Positions 28,395 through 37,772 of a stretch of DNA of 64,000 nucleotides are shown one piece after another; within the stretch, counting starts at the first letter, position 1, and each line of letters opens with the position of its first letter. The notes under the pieces were generated by a model. It was given only the letters and a program-made list of their open reading frames with translations, searched no databases and was not told the origin of the DNA. Origin of the DNA: Pseudomonas sp. HR96 (GTDB lineage: Bacteria; Pseudomonadota; Gammaproteobacteria; Pseudomonadales; Pseudomonadaceae); the NCBI RefSeq assembly GCF_034059295.1, contig NZ_CP139141.1, forward strand, positions 4,633,001 through 4,697,000, in the 5' to 3' direction. Both the position numbers and the translations under genes were made by a program.

Positions 28395-28426
28395 AAAAAA
28401 CCCGCCTTTGCCGGCGGGTTTTTTTG
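28395..28426 (+). terminator. Rho-independent terminator after the cold-shock gene
   Basis: AAAAAACCCGCC, loop TTTGCC, GGCGGGTTTTTTT. The stem CCCGCC/GGCGGG is flanked by A/T runs, so it can work in both directions. Confidence 0.85.
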
Positions 28427-28515
28427 TGCCTGAGACTTGTGAAGGGGGCCGCAATACCCAGGCCTCCAGGATTGATGGGAGGGGCAAAGCCCACTCCCAC
28501 GGCCGCCTCGGCCCC

Positions 28516-29610
28516 TCAATCCTCGCTGACAGTAATGGTCGGCATCGCCACTGCCGCAGCTTCCTGCAACACAATCCGCGCGCCGACATGCCGCGCCAGC
28601 TCCTGATAGACCATGGCGATCTGGCTTTCCGGCTCGGCGATAGCCGTCGGCTTGCCGCTGTCGGCCTGCTCGCGAATCAGCATCGACAGTGGCAGGGAGG
28701 CCAGTAGCTCGACGTCATACTGTGCCGCCAGCTTCTCCCCTCCGCCCTCGCCGAACAAGTGTTCGGCATGCCCGCAGTTGGAACAGATGTGCACTGCCAT
28801 GTTTTCCACGACGCCGAGCACCGGGATGTTGACCTTGCGGAACATCTCGACGCCCTTGCGCGCGTCCAGCAGGGCCAGATCCTGTGGCGTGGTGACGATC
28901 ACCGCGCCCGCCACCGGCACCTTCTGCGCCAGGGTCAGCTGGATATCGCCAGTGCCGGGCGGCATGTCGATCACCAGGTAGTCCAGATCATTCCAGGCGG
29001 TCTGGGTGATCAACTGCAGCAAGGCCCCGGACACCATTGGCCCGCGCCAGACCATCGGCGTGTTGTCGTCGGTCAGGAAGGCCATGGACATGACCTCGAC
29101 GCCGTGGGCCTCGATCGGCACGAACCATTTCTGCTCCTTGACCTTGGGCCGCGTGCCCTCGGCAATGCCGAACATCACGCCTTGGCTCGGGCCATAGATA
29201 TCGGCGTCGAGAATACCGACCCGAGCCCCCTCGCGCGCCAGGGCCAGAGCCAGGTTGGCGGCAGTGGTCGACTTGCCGACACCGCCCTTGCCCGAGGCCA
29301 CCGCGACGATGTTCTTGACGTTGGCCATGCCGGGGATCTGTGCCTGAGCCTTGTGCGCCGCGATCAGGCAATCGATCTCGACCCTGGCGCCCTCGACGCC
29401 TTCCATGCCCTCGATGGCCAGCTGCAGCATCTGCGCCCAGCCATTCTTGAACAGGCCGGCGGCATAACCGAGCTGCAGCTTGACGCGCACCTGGGCACCA
29501 TCGATCTCGATGCTGCGCACGCAGCCGGCGCTGATCGGATCCTGATCGAGGTAGGGGTCGGTATATTGGCGAAGGACGGCTTCCACCGCTGCGCGATTGA
29601 CGGCGCTCAT
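28516..29610 (-). CDS. apbC: Iron-sulfur cluster carrier ATPase ApbC/Mrp
   Basis: A 364-residue P-loop protein. ATG at 29610 with GGGAG five bases upstream. An N-terminal MIP18-like domain (1-90) is followed by the deviant Walker A VASGKGGVGKSTTAANLA, DADIYGPSQG, VIDMPPGTGD (Walker B) and the cluster-binding C-x-x-C in HICSNCGHAEHLF. It transfers Fe-S clusters to apoproteins. It is divergent from metG, as in many gammaproteobacteria. Confidence 0.94.
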   Translation of the reverse strand: MSAVNRAAVEAVLRQYTDPYLDQDPISAGCVRSIEIDGAQVRVKLQLGYAAGLFKNGWAQMLQLAIEGMEGVEGARVEIDCLIAAHKAQAQIPGMANVKNIVAVASGKGGVGKSTTAANLALALAREGARVGILDADIYGPSQGVMFGIAEGTRPKVKEQKWFVPIEAHGVEVMSMAFLTDDNTPMVWRGPMVSGALLQLITQTAWNDLDYLVIDMPPGTGDIQLTLAQKVPVAGAVIVTTPQDLALLDARKGVEMFRKVNIPVLGVVENMAVHICSNCGHAEHLFGEGGGEKLAAQYDVELLASLPLSMLIREQADSGKPTAIAEPESQIAMVYQELARHVGARIVLQEAAAVAMPTITVSED

Positions 29611-29737
29611 GGCTACTCCCGGTTGCATGCTTGAGTGAAACAGGCGGCCATAGTAAGGGCTTTGGGTATGCTGGCGGTATACCCTTACACCCTTTATAGT
29701 GTTCGGTCTTCGATTGACTTCAAGTAGCCGAGCCCCA

Positions 29738-31780
29738 ATGTCCGAGCCACGCCAGATCCTTGTTACCAGCGCCCTGCCCTACGCCAACGGTTCGATCCAC
29801 CTCGGCCACATGGTCGAATACATTCAGACCGACATGTGGGTGCGCTTTCAGAAGCATCGTGGCAACCAGTGCATCTACGTGTGCGCCGACGACGCCCATG
29901 GCTCGGCCATCATGCTGCGCGCGGAAAAGGAAGGCATTACCCCGGAGCAGCTGATCGCCAAGGTTCAGGCCGAGCACAGCGGCGACTTCGCCGACTTCCT
30001 GGTGGACTTCGACAATTTCCACTCCACCCACGCCGAAGAAAACCGCGAGCTGTCCAGCGCCATTTACCTGAAGCTGCGCGAGGCCGGGCACATTGCCACG
30101 CGCTCGATCACCCAGTACTTCGACCCCGACAAGCAGATGTTCCTGGCCGATCGCTTCATCAAGGGCACCTGCCCCAAGTGCGGCACCGCCGACCAGTACG
30201 GCGACAACTGCGAGCACTGCGGCGCCACCTATGCGCCCACGGACCTCAAAGACCCGAAATCGGCGATCTCCGGCGCCACGCCAGTGCTCAAGGACTCCCA
30301 GCATTTCTTCTTCAAGCTGCCGGACTTCCAGCAGATGCTCGAGCGCTGGACCCGCAGCGGCACCCTGCAGGAGCCGGTGGCCAACAAGATCGCCGAATGG
30401 CTCGACGCCGGCCTGCAGGAGTGGGACATCTCGCGCGATGCGCCGTACTTCGGCTTCGAGATTCCCGGTGAGCCGGGCAAGTTTTTCTACGTGTGGCTGG
30501 ACGCTCCCATCGGCTACATGGCCAGCTTCAAGAACCTCTGCGCGCGGCGCCCGGAACTCGACTTCGACGCCTTCTGGGGCAAGGACTCCACCGCCGAGCT
30601 GTATCACTTCATCGGCAAGGACATCGTCAACTTCCATGCGCTGTTCTGGCCCGCCATGCTCGAGGGGGCCGGCTACCGCAAGCCCACCGGCATCAACGTG
30701 CACGGCTACCTGACCGTCAACGGCCAGAAGATGTCGAAATCGCGCGGCACCTTCATCAAGGCACGGACCTACCTGGATCACCTGTCGCCGGAATACCTGC
30801 GCTACTACTATGCCGCCAAGCTGGGCAAGGGCGTCGACGACCTCGACCTGAACCTGGACGACTTCATCCAGAAGGTCAACTCCGACCTGGTCGGCAAGGT
30901 CGTCAATATCGCCAGCCGCTGCGCCGGGTTCATCCACAAGGGCAATGCCGGCGTGCTGGTGGCCGGCGATGCCGCGCCTGAGCTGACTGAAGCTTTCCTC
31001 GCCGCCGAGCCAAGCATTGCCGAAGCCTACGAAAACCGCGACTTCGCCCGGGCGATGCGCGAGATCATGGCCCTGGCCGACCGTGCCAATGCCTGGATCG
31101 CCGACAAGGCACCCTGGTCGCTGGCCAAGCAGGAAGGCCAGCAGGACCTCGTGCAGCAGGTGTGTGCCGCCGGCATCAACCTGTTCCGCCAGCTGGTGAT
31201 TTTTCTCAAGCCGGTGCTGCCGCTGCTGGCCGCCGATGCCGAAGCCTTCCTCAACGTCGCACCGCTGCGCTGGGATGACCACCGCACGCTGCTGGCCAAC
31301 CATCAGCTGAACGCGTTCAAGCCGCTGATGACCCGAATCGACCCGCTCAAGGTGCAGGCGATCACCGACGCCTCGCGTGAAGACCTCGCGGCCACCCAGG
31401 CTGCTCCGGCTGCCAGCGGCAACGGTGAACTGCTGAAAGATCCGCTGTCGGCTGAAATCGACTTCGACGCCTTCGCCGCCATCGACCTGCGCGTAGCGTT
31501 GATCGTCAAGGCCGAGCACGTGCAGGGTGCCGACAAGCTGTTGCGCCTGACCCTGGACATCGGTGACGAGCAACGCAACGTGTTCTCCGGCATCAAGAGT
31601 GCCTACCCGGACCCCGCCGCCCTGGAAGGCCGGCTGACCATGATGATCGCCAACCTCAAGCCGCGCAAAATGCGCTTCGGTGTGTCCGAAGGCATGGTCA
31701 TGGCCGCCGGCCCTGGCGGCGAAGAGATCTACCTGCTCAGCCCGGACAGCGGCGCCAAGCCCGGCCAGCGTATCAAGTAA
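29738..31780 (+). CDS. metG: Methionyl-tRNA synthetase
   Basis: A 680-residue class I synthetase. HIGH-like motif at residues 14-24 ([11 protein letters not shown]), zinc knuckle with two Cys pairs ([17 protein letters not shown]), KMSKS in [13 protein letters not shown], and a C-terminal EMAP-II/tRNA-binding domain (about 575-680, [21 protein letters not shown]). ATG at 29738 is the start; the frame extends upstream but without conserved residues. It charges initiator and elongator tRNA with methionine. Confidence 0.97.
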   Translation: MSEPRQILVTSALPYANGSIHLGHMVEYIQTDMWVRFQKHRGNQCIYVCADDAHGSAIMLRAEKEGITPEQLIAKVQAEHSGDFADFLVDFDNFHSTHAEENRELSSAIYLKLREAGHIATRSITQYFDPDKQMFLADRFIKGTCPKCGTADQYGDNCEHCGATYAPTDLKDPKSAISGATPVLKDSQHFFFKLPDFQQMLERWTRSGTLQEPVANKIAEWLDAGLQEWDISRDAPYFGFEIPGEPGKFFYVWLDAPIGYMASFKNLCARRPELDFDAFWGKDSTAELYHFIGKDIVNFHALFWPAMLEGAGYRKPTGINVHGYLTVNGQKMSKSRGTFIKARTYLDHLSPEYLRYYYAAKLGKGVDDLDLNLDDFIQKVNSDLVGKVVNIASRCAGFIHKGNAGVLVAGDAAPELTEAFLAAEPSIAEAYENRDFARAMREIMALADRANAWIADKAPWSLAKQEGQQDLVQQVCAAGINLFRQLVIFLKPVLPLLAADAEAFLNVAPLRWDDHRTLLANHQLNAFKPLMTRIDPLKVQAITDASREDLAATQAAPAASGNGELLKDPLSAEIDFDAFAAIDLRVALIVKAEHVQGADKLLRLTLDIGDEQRNVFSGIKSAYPDPAALEGRLTMMIANLKPRKMRFGVSEGMVMAAGPGGEEIYLLSPDSGAKPGQRIK

Positions 31781-31790
31781 CCCCTGAGTG

Positions 31791-31819
31791 ACCTGGCGGC
31801 GCACCTGATGCCGCCAGGT
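31791..31819 (+). terminator. Perfect 10-bp stem-loop between metG and rnfB
   Basis: ACCTGGCGGC, nine-base loop, GCCGCCAGGT, directly before the ATG of rnfB at 31821. There is no T-run. It may reduce read-through or, because it abuts the start codon, limit rnfB translation. Confidence 0.5.
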
Positions 31820-31820
31820 C

Positions 31821-32648
31821 ATGTGTAACGACATGAACCTGATCCAGCGCATCGACGCCCTCCTGCCCCAGACCCAATGCGGCAAGTGCGGCCACAACGG
31901 CTGCCGGCCCTATGCCAGCGCGCTCGCCGCCGGCGGCGAAGCCATCAACAAATGCCCCCCCGGTGGGACCGAGACGCTCGCCGCACTGGCGCAGCTGCTG
32001 CACACCCCCGTCATCCCTCTGGACCTCTCACGAGGCCGCGCGCCCGCCGTCGTCGCCTTCATTCGCGAAGCCGAGTGCATTGGCTGTACCAAGTGCATCC
32101 AGGCCTGCCCGGTGGACGCCATCGTCGGTGCCGCGCGCCTGATGCACAGCGTGCTGAGCGACGAATGCACCGGCTGCGACCTGTGCGTGGCGCCCTGCCC
32201 GGTGGACTGCATCGACCTGATCCCCTGCTCGGCCGAGGCCGTGCCCCTGGTCGGTGGCCTGGCTCAGGACCCGGCCAGCGTGGCCCGCCGGCAGAGCAAA
32301 CGTGACCGCGCGCGACGTCGTTTCGACCAGCGCAATGACCGTTTGCGCCGAGACGAGCTGCAGCGTCAGGCGTCGCGCGCCGCCCGCGCTGCGTCCGTGC
32401 CCCTCCAGGCGCCGACGGCGGTCGCCGCCGCCGTGGCCGTGCCGGCAGACGCCGACAAAGCCCTCAAACAGGCGAAAATCGCTGTGGCCATGAGCCGCGC
32501 GCAGTTCAACAAATCGATCCGCGCCTTCGGCTCGCCGCCTACCGCCGAGCAGCACGCGCTGCTAGCCCAACTGCATCAGGAAGTCGAGGCGGCCGAAGCA
32601 CTGCTGCTCAGCCTGCAACCGCCCGCCGAGGACAACCCAGCATCATGA
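31821..32648 (+). CDS. rnfB: RnfB-like ferredoxin (orphan Rnf subunit B)
   Basis: A 275-residue Fe-S protein. The [4Fe-4S] binding motif [17 protein letters not shown] at the N-terminus is followed by [16 protein letters not shown] and [18 protein letters not shown], two ferredoxin clusters. The last 120 residues are Arg/Ala-rich and helical, longer than in classic RnfB. The N-terminal membrane helix of true RnfB is absent, and no rnfACDGE genes are near. ATG at 31821 or 31833 could be used. It overlaps nth by four bases; this rnfB-nth pairing is common in pseudomonads. Role: probable electron carrier, partner unknown. Confidence 0.82.
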   Translation: MCNDMNLIQRIDALLPQTQCGKCGHNGCRPYASALAAGGEAINKCPPGGTETLAALAQLLHTPVIPLDLSRGRAPAVVAFIREAECIGCTKCIQACPVDAIVGAARLMHSVLSDECTGCDLCVAPCPVDCIDLIPCSAEAVPLVGGLAQDPASVARRQSKRDRARRRFDQRNDRLRRDELQRQASRAARAASVPLQAPTAVAAAVAVPADADKALKQAKIAVAMSRAQFNKSIRAFGSPPTAEQHALLAQLHQEVEAAEALLLSLQPPAEDNPAS

Positions 32649-33283
32649 ACGCCGCCAAACGCCTGGAAATGTTTCGTCGCTGGCACGCAGAGAACCCGGA
32701 ACCGAAGACCGAGCTGGCCTACACCTCACCGTTCGAGCTGCTGGTGGCGGTGATTCTGTCTGCCCAGGCCACTGACGTCGGCGTCAACAAGGCCACTGCG
32801 CGCCTGTACCCGGTGGCCAATACGGCGGCGGCGATTCACGCGCTGGGGGTCGAAGGCCTGTCGGCGTACATCAAGACCATCGGCCTGTACAACAGCAAGG
32901 CGAAGAACGTCATCGAGACTTGCCGCATCCTGGTCGAGCAGTACGACGGCCAGGTGCCACAGACCCGCGAGGCCCTCGAAGCGCTGCCCGGGGTCGGGCG
33001 CAAGACCGCCAATGTAGTGCTCAACACGGCATTCCGTCAGCTGGCGATGGCGGTCGACACGCATATCTTCCGGGTCAGCAACCGTACCGGGCTGGCCCCG
33101 GGCAAGAACGTCGTGGAAGTGGAAAAGGCCCTGATGAAATTCGTCCCGCGGCCCTACCTGCTGGATTCGCACCACTGGCTGATCCTGCACGGTCGCTACG
33201 TCTGCCAGGCCCGCAAACCGCGCTGCGGCAGCTGCCTGGTCGAAGACCTGTGCGATTACAAGCACAAGACCAGTGACGACTGA
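32645..33283 (+). CDS. nth: Endonuclease III (DNA glycosylase/AP lyase)
   Basis: A 212-residue base-excision enzyme. Helix-hairpin-helix [14 protein letters not shown] with the catalytic Lys, the catalytic Asp in [12 protein letters not shown], and the C-terminal [4Fe-4S] motif [17 protein letters not shown]. It removes oxidised pyrimidines. Coupled to rnfB through ATGA. Confidence 0.97.
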   Translation: MNAAKRLEMFRRWHAENPEPKTELAYTSPFELLVAVILSAQATDVGVNKATARLYPVANTAAAIHALGVEGLSAYIKTIGLYNSKAKNVIETCRILVEQYDGQVPQTREALEALPGVGRKTANVVLNTAFRQLAMAVDTHIFRVSNRTGLAPGKNVVEVEKALMKFVPRPYLLDSHHWLILHGRYVCQARKPRCGSCLVEDLCDYKHKTSDD

Positions 33284-33399
33284 GCGACACCGATTGAGGC
33301 GCTATTGCCAGGCTATGCTGGCGATTGAAAAAATCTTTTTTACCAGCACCAGGATTGTCGCTATAAGGTCGGCCAACGGCACTGCACGCCTGGAGCTGA

Positions 33400-33588
33400 A
33401 TGATGAGCGACGAAACAGAAGAAGTGGAAGGCGAAGTGGATGACGACTTCGTTGCGGTGGATGCCGAGGAAATCGAAGCACCCGTGGAAGTGGCAAAGAC
33501 CAATCTGAGCAAACGCAGAACCATCGACAACCTGCTGGAGGAGCGGCGGCTGCAGCGCCAGCTGGCCGACTACGACTTCGACCTGTGA
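33400..33588 (+). CDS. PA3496-family small acidic protein
   Basis: A 62-residue protein. The N-terminal half is very acidic (DETEEVEGEVDDDFVAVDAEEIE); the C-terminal half is basic and helical (KRRTIDNLLEERRLQRQLADYDFDL). GGAG six bases before ATG; an ATG follows at once. In P. aeruginosa the homologue PA3496 also lies after nth (PA3495). It has been described as a putative envelope-integrity protein; no signal peptide is seen. Confidence 0.85.
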   Translation: MMSDETEEVEGEVDDDFVAVDAEEIEAPVEVAKTNLSKRRTIDNLLEERRLQRQLADYDFDL

Positions 33589-33591
33589 CCC

Positions 33592-34218
33592 TCAGGCAAG
33601 GCCGTTGCGCTGCGCCAGCTCGATCAGGTCGACCAGCGACCGCGCATTGAGCTTGACCAGCAGACGGGTCTTGTAGGTGCTGACCGTCTTGTTGCTCAGA
33701 AACAGGCCATCGGCGATCTCCTTGTTGGTGCGCCCCCTGGCCAGTTGCTGCAACACCATCATTTCTCGCCCCGAGAGGCGCCCGACCAGATCCAGCTCGG
33801 TGGCGTTGCCGAGGCTCGAGCGCACCGAATGCAGCGCCTGGTTGGGAAAATAGCTGTAACCGGACAATACCGCCTTGATCGCCCCCAGCAGTTCGCTGCA
33901 TTCCTGCTCCTTGCACACGTAACCGGCGGCCCCGGCCTGCATGCAGCGCATGGAAAAATGCCCCGGCGCCTGGTCGGTCAGTACCAGCACCTTGACCGGG
34001 TCGTTGACCGCCGTCAGGCGGCTGATGACCTCCAGCCCATTGAGCCTGCGAATGCCGATTTCCATGATGAGCAGGTCAGGCTCGTGCTCACGCACCAGCT
34101 GCAGGGCCTCCACGCCATTGTCCGCTTCCCCGACCACGTCGTATCCATGCCGCTCCATGAGCAGACGTACGGCCAGGCGCACGACCGGATGATCATCCAC
34201 GATCAACACTTTATTCAT
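33592..34218 (-). CDS. NarL/FixJ-type response regulator with Glu in place of the phospho-acceptor Asp
   Basis: A 208-residue regulator. ATG at 34218 begins MNKVLIVDDHPVV. The receiver keeps the acidic pair D8-D9, the Thr of VLVLTDQAP and the Lys of AGYVCKEQ, but the acceptor position reads LLIMEIGIRRLNG, with Glu53 (codon GAA at 34060-34062) where Asp is expected, and the following Pro is Arg. A LuxR helix-turn-helix (LSGREMMVLQQLARGRTNKEIADGLFLSNKTVSTYKTRL) is intact. The gene resembles the RocA/BfiR-like group. Likely constitutively active or phosphorylation-independent; no kinase gene is adjacent. Confidence 0.88.
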   Translation of the reverse strand: MNKVLIVDDHPVVRLAVRLLMERHGYDVVGEADNGVEALQLVREHEPDLLIMEIGIRRLNGLEVISRLTAVNDPVKVLVLTDQAPGHFSMRCMQAGAAGYVCKEQECSELLGAIKAVLSGYSYFPNQALHSVRSSLGNATELDLVGRLSGREMMVLQQLARGRTNKEIADGLFLSNKTVSTYKTRLLVKLNARSLVDLIELAQRNGLA

Positions 34219-34643
34219 GGCAAATCCAATTGTCCGCTGTTCATTTTCAGGAGGCGCACAATAGCCTAGTCGCTGCTGATTGTGCATTCGACACCGGCGG
34301 TTTACTACAGACACAGACCCTGCCTACAGCAAAGTAGGAAATTTCCTACAGCGTACGCTGGCAAATCTGCAGAACTGAACAGCCATCCCCCTACTCCCGA
34401 CTGCAACTTTATCCCGGAGCATTGCATACACATCCGCACCGAGCAACCATCCCCAAGACTGCGATTCCGGCCAAATATTTCATGCAACATCCAGACATAT
34501 TATTTTTTCGATGAAGCGACCAGGATCCGATAACAGCGACTTAACTTTCCCGCCATTAAAATATTTAATGCTGTGAACTTGCGGTCACCCTGGCCTACTG
34601 TATCGTCGTACTCCGCAAGGCCAGCGCTCGGCAAGGAAGCCAC
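34219..34643. other. AT-rich intergenic region
   Basis: About 425 bp, clearly AT-richer than its neighbours, with stretches such as CATATTATTTTTTCGATG and TTAAAATATTTAATGC. It probably holds the promoters of the divergent regulator and membrane protein genes. No credible gene is seen. The AT-richness could reflect H-NS/MvaT-type binding or a foreign insertion. Confidence 0.5.
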
Positions 34644-35099
34644 ATGAACCTGACAAACATCACCAGCCCCTTGACCATCATTGCGCTGCTGGCCGCCCTT
34701 GTGGAGGCTTCAGCGCTGGCATCGCTGCCGTTTCTCGACCCGGCGAGCCAAGGTGTGTACATCTGGTTCCTGGTAGGATTCCCCCCCTTTCTCACAGTGC
34801 TGTTCTTCATCACGCTGAATTTCAACGCCAAGGCGTTGTTCTCGCCTTCCAGTGGTGCGTCTTTGCACGTTCAATCAGCCGAAACATCCGCGGCTGATAT
34901 TACTTCGCCCACGACCACCTCTGAAAACAGTGTCATGCTTATTGGTGACACATTTTTTTGCAAGTTAGCGGAAAGGGAATTTCAGCAGCCACTAGAGTTG
35001 CTGGTTAAACGCCATGGCATTCAAGCGCGAATAATCAGTTGTAACACTCACCCTGAGAATCACGTTCAGTTCAGCGATCTGGCTCGGCGACATCGTTGA
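34644..35099 (+). CDS. Uncharacterised membrane protein
   Basis: A 151-residue protein with two predicted transmembrane helices (about residues 9-28 and 38-58) followed by a Ser/Thr-rich linker and a soluble C-terminal region (SVMLIGDTFFCKLAEREFQQPLELLVKRHGIQARIISCN). GGAAG seven bases before ATG. Codon use is less GC-biased than in neighbouring genes. No family recognised. Its divergent partner is the response regulator with Glu53. Confidence 0.6.
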   Translation: MNLTNITSPLTIIALLAALVEASALASLPFLDPASQGVYIWFLVGFPPFLTVLFFITLNFNAKALFSPSSGASLHVQSAETSAADITSPTTTSENSVMLIGDTFFCKLAEREFQQPLELLVKRHGIQARIISCNTHPENHVQFSDLARRHR

Positions 35100-35115
35100 G
35101 CCTCAAAGCCCGATA

Positions 35116-35148
35116 AAAAAACCCCAGCCAGGCCGGGGTTTATTTATT
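35116..35148. terminator. Bidirectional terminator between the membrane-protein gene and argG
   Basis: AAAAAACCCC, AGCCAGGCC, GGGGTTTATTTATT. The stem AAACCCC/GGGGTTT with A-run before and T-rich after serves both convergent genes. Confidence 0.8.
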
Positions 35149-35169
35149 GCAAACAGGGCGAGGGCAAGC

Positions 35170-36387
35170 TTAGAAGAGCTTGCGACCCTTGTTGGCAGCG
35201 ATGCGCATGCGCAAGGCATTGAGCTTGATGAAGCCGGCCGCGTCCGCCTGGTTGTACGCGCCGCCATCTTCCTCGAAGGTAGCGATGTTGGCGTCGAACA
35301 GCGAGTCGTCGGACTTGCGACCGGTGACGATGACGTTGCCTTTGTACAGTTTCAGACGGACCACGCCGTTCACGTGGGCCTGGGAGGCGTCGATCATCTG
35401 TTGCAGCATCTGCCGCTCAGGGCTCCACCAGTAGCCGGTGTAGATCAGACTGGCGTACTTGGGCATGAGCTCGTCCTTGAGGTGCGCGACTTCGCGGTCA
35501 AGGGTGATGGACTCGATGGCGCGGTGTGCGCGCAGCATGATGGTGCCGCCCGGGGTTTCGTAGCAGCCGCGGGACTTCATGCCGACGTAGCGGTTTTCGA
35601 CGATGTCGAGGCGGCCGATGCCGTTCTCGCCGCCAATGCGGTTGAGGGTCGCCAGTACTGTGGCCGGGGTCATGGTGACGCCGTCGATGGCGACAATGTC
35701 ACCGTGGCGATAGGTCAGCTCGATGTAGGTCGGCACATTGGGAGCGTTCTCCGGGGAAACCGTCCAGCGCCACATGTCTTCTTCGTGCTCGGTCCAGGTG
35801 TCTTCCAGCACGCCACCTTCATAGGAGATGTGCAGCAGGTTGGCGTCCATGGAATAAGGCGACTTCTTCTTGCCGTGGCGCTCGATCGGGATCGCATGCT
35901 TTTCGGCGTAGTCCATGAGTTTTTCCCGCGACAGCAGGTCCCACTCGCGCCACGGGGCGATGACCTTGACGCCAGGCTTGAGCGCATAGGCACCCAGCTC
36001 GAAACGGACCTGGTCGTTGCCCTTGCCGGTGGCACCATGGGAGATGGCGTCGGCACCGGTCTCATTGGCGATTTCGATCAGGCGCTTGGCGATCAGCGGA
36101 CGGGCGATGGAAGTGCCCAGCAGGTATTCGCCTTCGTAGACGGTGTTGGCACGGAACATCGGGAACACGAAGTCGCGCACGAATTCTTCGCGCAGGTCGT
36201 CGATGTAGATTTCCTTGACGCCCATGGCCTGCGCCTTGGCACGTGCCGGCTCGACCTCTTCGCCTTGGCCGAGGTCAGCGGTGAAGGTCACCACTTCACA
36301 GTTGTAAGTATCCTGCAGCCACTTGAGGATCACCGAAGTGTCCAGGCCGCCGGAATACGCCAGAACGACCTTGTTTACGTCCGCCAT
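35170..36387 (-). CDS. argG: Argininosuccinate synthase
   Basis: A 405-residue enzyme, the family's usual length. ATG at 36387 gives [24 protein letters not shown] with the PP-loop (SGGLDTS). [13 protein letters not shown] and the citrulline/aspartate contacts ([26 protein letters not shown]) are present. It joins citrulline and aspartate, using ATP, in arginine synthesis. It heads the conserved argG-motY-pyrC-rnt neighbourhood. Confidence 0.97.
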   Translation of the reverse strand: MADVNKVVLAYSGGLDTSVILKWLQDTYNCEVVTFTADLGQGEEVEPARAKAQAMGVKEIYIDDLREEFVRDFVFPMFRANTVYEGEYLLGTSIARPLIAKRLIEIANETGADAISHGATGKGNDQVRFELGAYALKPGVKVIAPWREWDLLSREKLMDYAEKHAIPIERHGKKKSPYSMDANLLHISYEGGVLEDTWTEHEEDMWRWTVSPENAPNVPTYIELTYRHGDIVAIDGVTMTPATVLATLNRIGGENGIGRLDIVENRYVGMKSRGCYETPGGTIMLRAHRAIESITLDREVAHLKDELMPKYASLIYTGYWWSPERQMLQQMIDASQAHVNGVVRLKLYKGNVIVTGRKSDDSLFDANIATFEEDGGAYNQADAAGFIKLNALRMRIAANKGRKLF

Positions 36388-36539
36388 GCCATCACTCCAC
36401 GGGGTTCTACGGAAAGCGGTCGATTCTACCGCTCTCCCCCATGGATTTACAGTGGCGCGACAGCGAATGACGGCGATGCGACAACGAAAGTCGACAGGGC
36501 GACGCGTTGAATGAGTGTGGAACCTGCCCCTGGCCTCCG

Positions 36540-36628
36540 GGAGTCTTGCTCCCACCCGCCCTGGCGGGGCGGCAGTCCAGGTGGGGAGGTGCGAAGCGCC
36601 CGCGAGGCCGCCAGGCCGGTTTCAGGCT
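36540..36628. repeat. Degenerate REP-like palindromic segment
   Basis: Between argG and motY: CACCCGCCCTGGCGGGGCG is an imperfect palindrome, followed by GTGGGGAGGTGCGAAGCG and GCGAGGCCGCCAGGCCGG. The last part matches the core found near 7913 and in the 55692 array. Confidence 0.45.
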
Positions 36629-36635
36629 CGACCGC

Positions 36636-37643
36636 TCAACCGGCCGGCTTGGCGGCAGGCGCGGCGGCCGGGGCCGCAGGCTTGGCCGGTGCCGGTGCCG
36701 GTGCGGGTGCCTGCGTCGCGGCTGAGGCCGGAGCAGCAGGAGCAGCAGGAGCAGCAGCGGGCACTACGGGCGCCACCGATGCAGGCGCCACAGGCGCACC
36801 GCGCTCGAGCTGCACATTTACCCGGCGGTTCCTGGCCCGATTGGCCGGCGAGGTGTTGGGCACCAGCGGATACTGCTCGCCGTGGAAGCGCACGGTGATC
36901 TGTTCTTCGGCAATGCCGTGAGCCTTGAGGTAATCGACCACCGCCAGCGCACGCCGGCGCGACAGGTCGCGGTTGGTCAGGCGGTTGCCGCTGTTGTCGG
37001 AATGGCCGTCGAGCTCGACGTGGTTCACCGACGGGTCGGCTTTCATGTAAGCCAGAATGCTGTCGAGCTGGCGCTTGCCTGCGGCGTCCAGGTCGATGCC
37101 GCCCCCCGGAAACCCGATCTGGCTCATGCGCACCTGGTCGAAGCTGACCGACAGCAGTTTGGCCGCACAGGCCTGGTAGTCACTGAAAGCCTTGCCGAAC
37201 TTGACCGGCAGTATGCGCACCTGCGCCGCGCGGCCCGCGTCGCCATTGCCGCGCACCACCGCACTGCGCCCCTCGAGCAGGCCGCTGATCAGCCCGCTCG
37301 CCTGGCTCTGGGAACTGGTGAACAGTACCTCGCCACTGCTTAGGTGCACCGTACCCAGGCTGACATCGCCGCGCCCCGGCTGCCAGGGCGCGGCGGCGGC
37401 ATACAAGGTTGCCGTGCCATTGCCCAGCATGCCGCTGGTGGAGGTCAGACGAAACACGGCTTTCTCGCCGGCCTTGCGCACAAACTCGCCAGCGCCGAAA
37501 TCACTGATCGGCTGGGCCAGACGGCATTCGAACTGATCGCCGGAAACCGACCACTCGATGTTCTCCAGTCGGGTCTGGAAATTCAGGGCCATGGCCGGAA
37601 GGCTGGCAAACAGGCTGAGCAAGGCTAGATAGCGCTGGCGCAC
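36636..37643 (-). CDS. motY: Sodium/proton flagellar motor protein MotY (OmpA family)
   Basis: A 335-residue exported protein. GTG at 37643 with GGAG seven bases upstream (TTG at 37655 also open). Signal ends PAMA-LNF. The N-terminal MotY domain (LENIEWSVSGDQFECRLAQPISDFGAGEFVRKAG) precedes an OmpA peptidoglycan-binding domain (LDGHSDNSGNRLTNRDLSRRRALAVVDYL, NRARNRRVNVQLE). MotY makes the T-ring that stabilises the polar flagellar motor. The C-terminal tail is about 55 residues of Ala/Pro/Lys, unusual in length, and includes three in-frame 9-bp repeats (36730-36756). Confidence 0.93.
   Translation of the reverse strand: MRQRYLALLSLFASLPAMALNFQTRLENIEWSVSGDQFECRLAQPISDFGAGEFVRKAGEKAVFRLTSTSGMLGNGTATLYAAAAPWQPGRGDVSLGTVHLSSGEVLFTSSQSQASGLISGLLEGRSAVVRGNGDAGRAAQVRILPVKFGKAFSDYQACAAKLLSVSFDQVRMSQIGFPGGGIDLDAAGKRQLDSILAYMKADPSVNHVELDGHSDNSGNRLTNRDLSRRRALAVVDYLKAHGIAEEQITVRFHGEQYPLVPNTSPANRARNRRVNVQLERGAPVAPASVAPVVPAAAPAAPAAPASAATQAPAPAPAPAKPAAPAAAPAAKPAG
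36730..36756 (+). repeat. Three 9-bp direct repeats inside the motY tail
   Basis: GGAGCAGCA three times in tandem, in frame with motY on the other strand (adds Ala-Ala-Pro-type triplets). It is prone to slippage that would lengthen or shorten the tail without breaking the gene. Confidence 0.75.
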
Positions 37644-37772
37644 GGGAGGCTCCAAAGGTCATTACTGCGTACCTTCGGGGTATCGGACAGGCGTGGCAAA
37701 ACTTGATAGCGAGTGCTGCCCACCGGGTTTTCCGGTAGCATTCCCCGGAGTTCGAACCGCCTGGAATTCCCA

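Noticed and set aside
29720..31897. Long minus-strand open frame opposite metG
   Set aside because: Antisense shadow of metG, which has all synthetase motifs on the plus strand.
31821..32648. Full Rnf complex
   Set aside because: Only an RnfB-like gene is present; the other five subunits are not in the window.
34282..34533. Small frames in the AT-rich region
   Set aside because: No ribosome-binding site, no conserved pattern; probably chance frames in promoter DNA.
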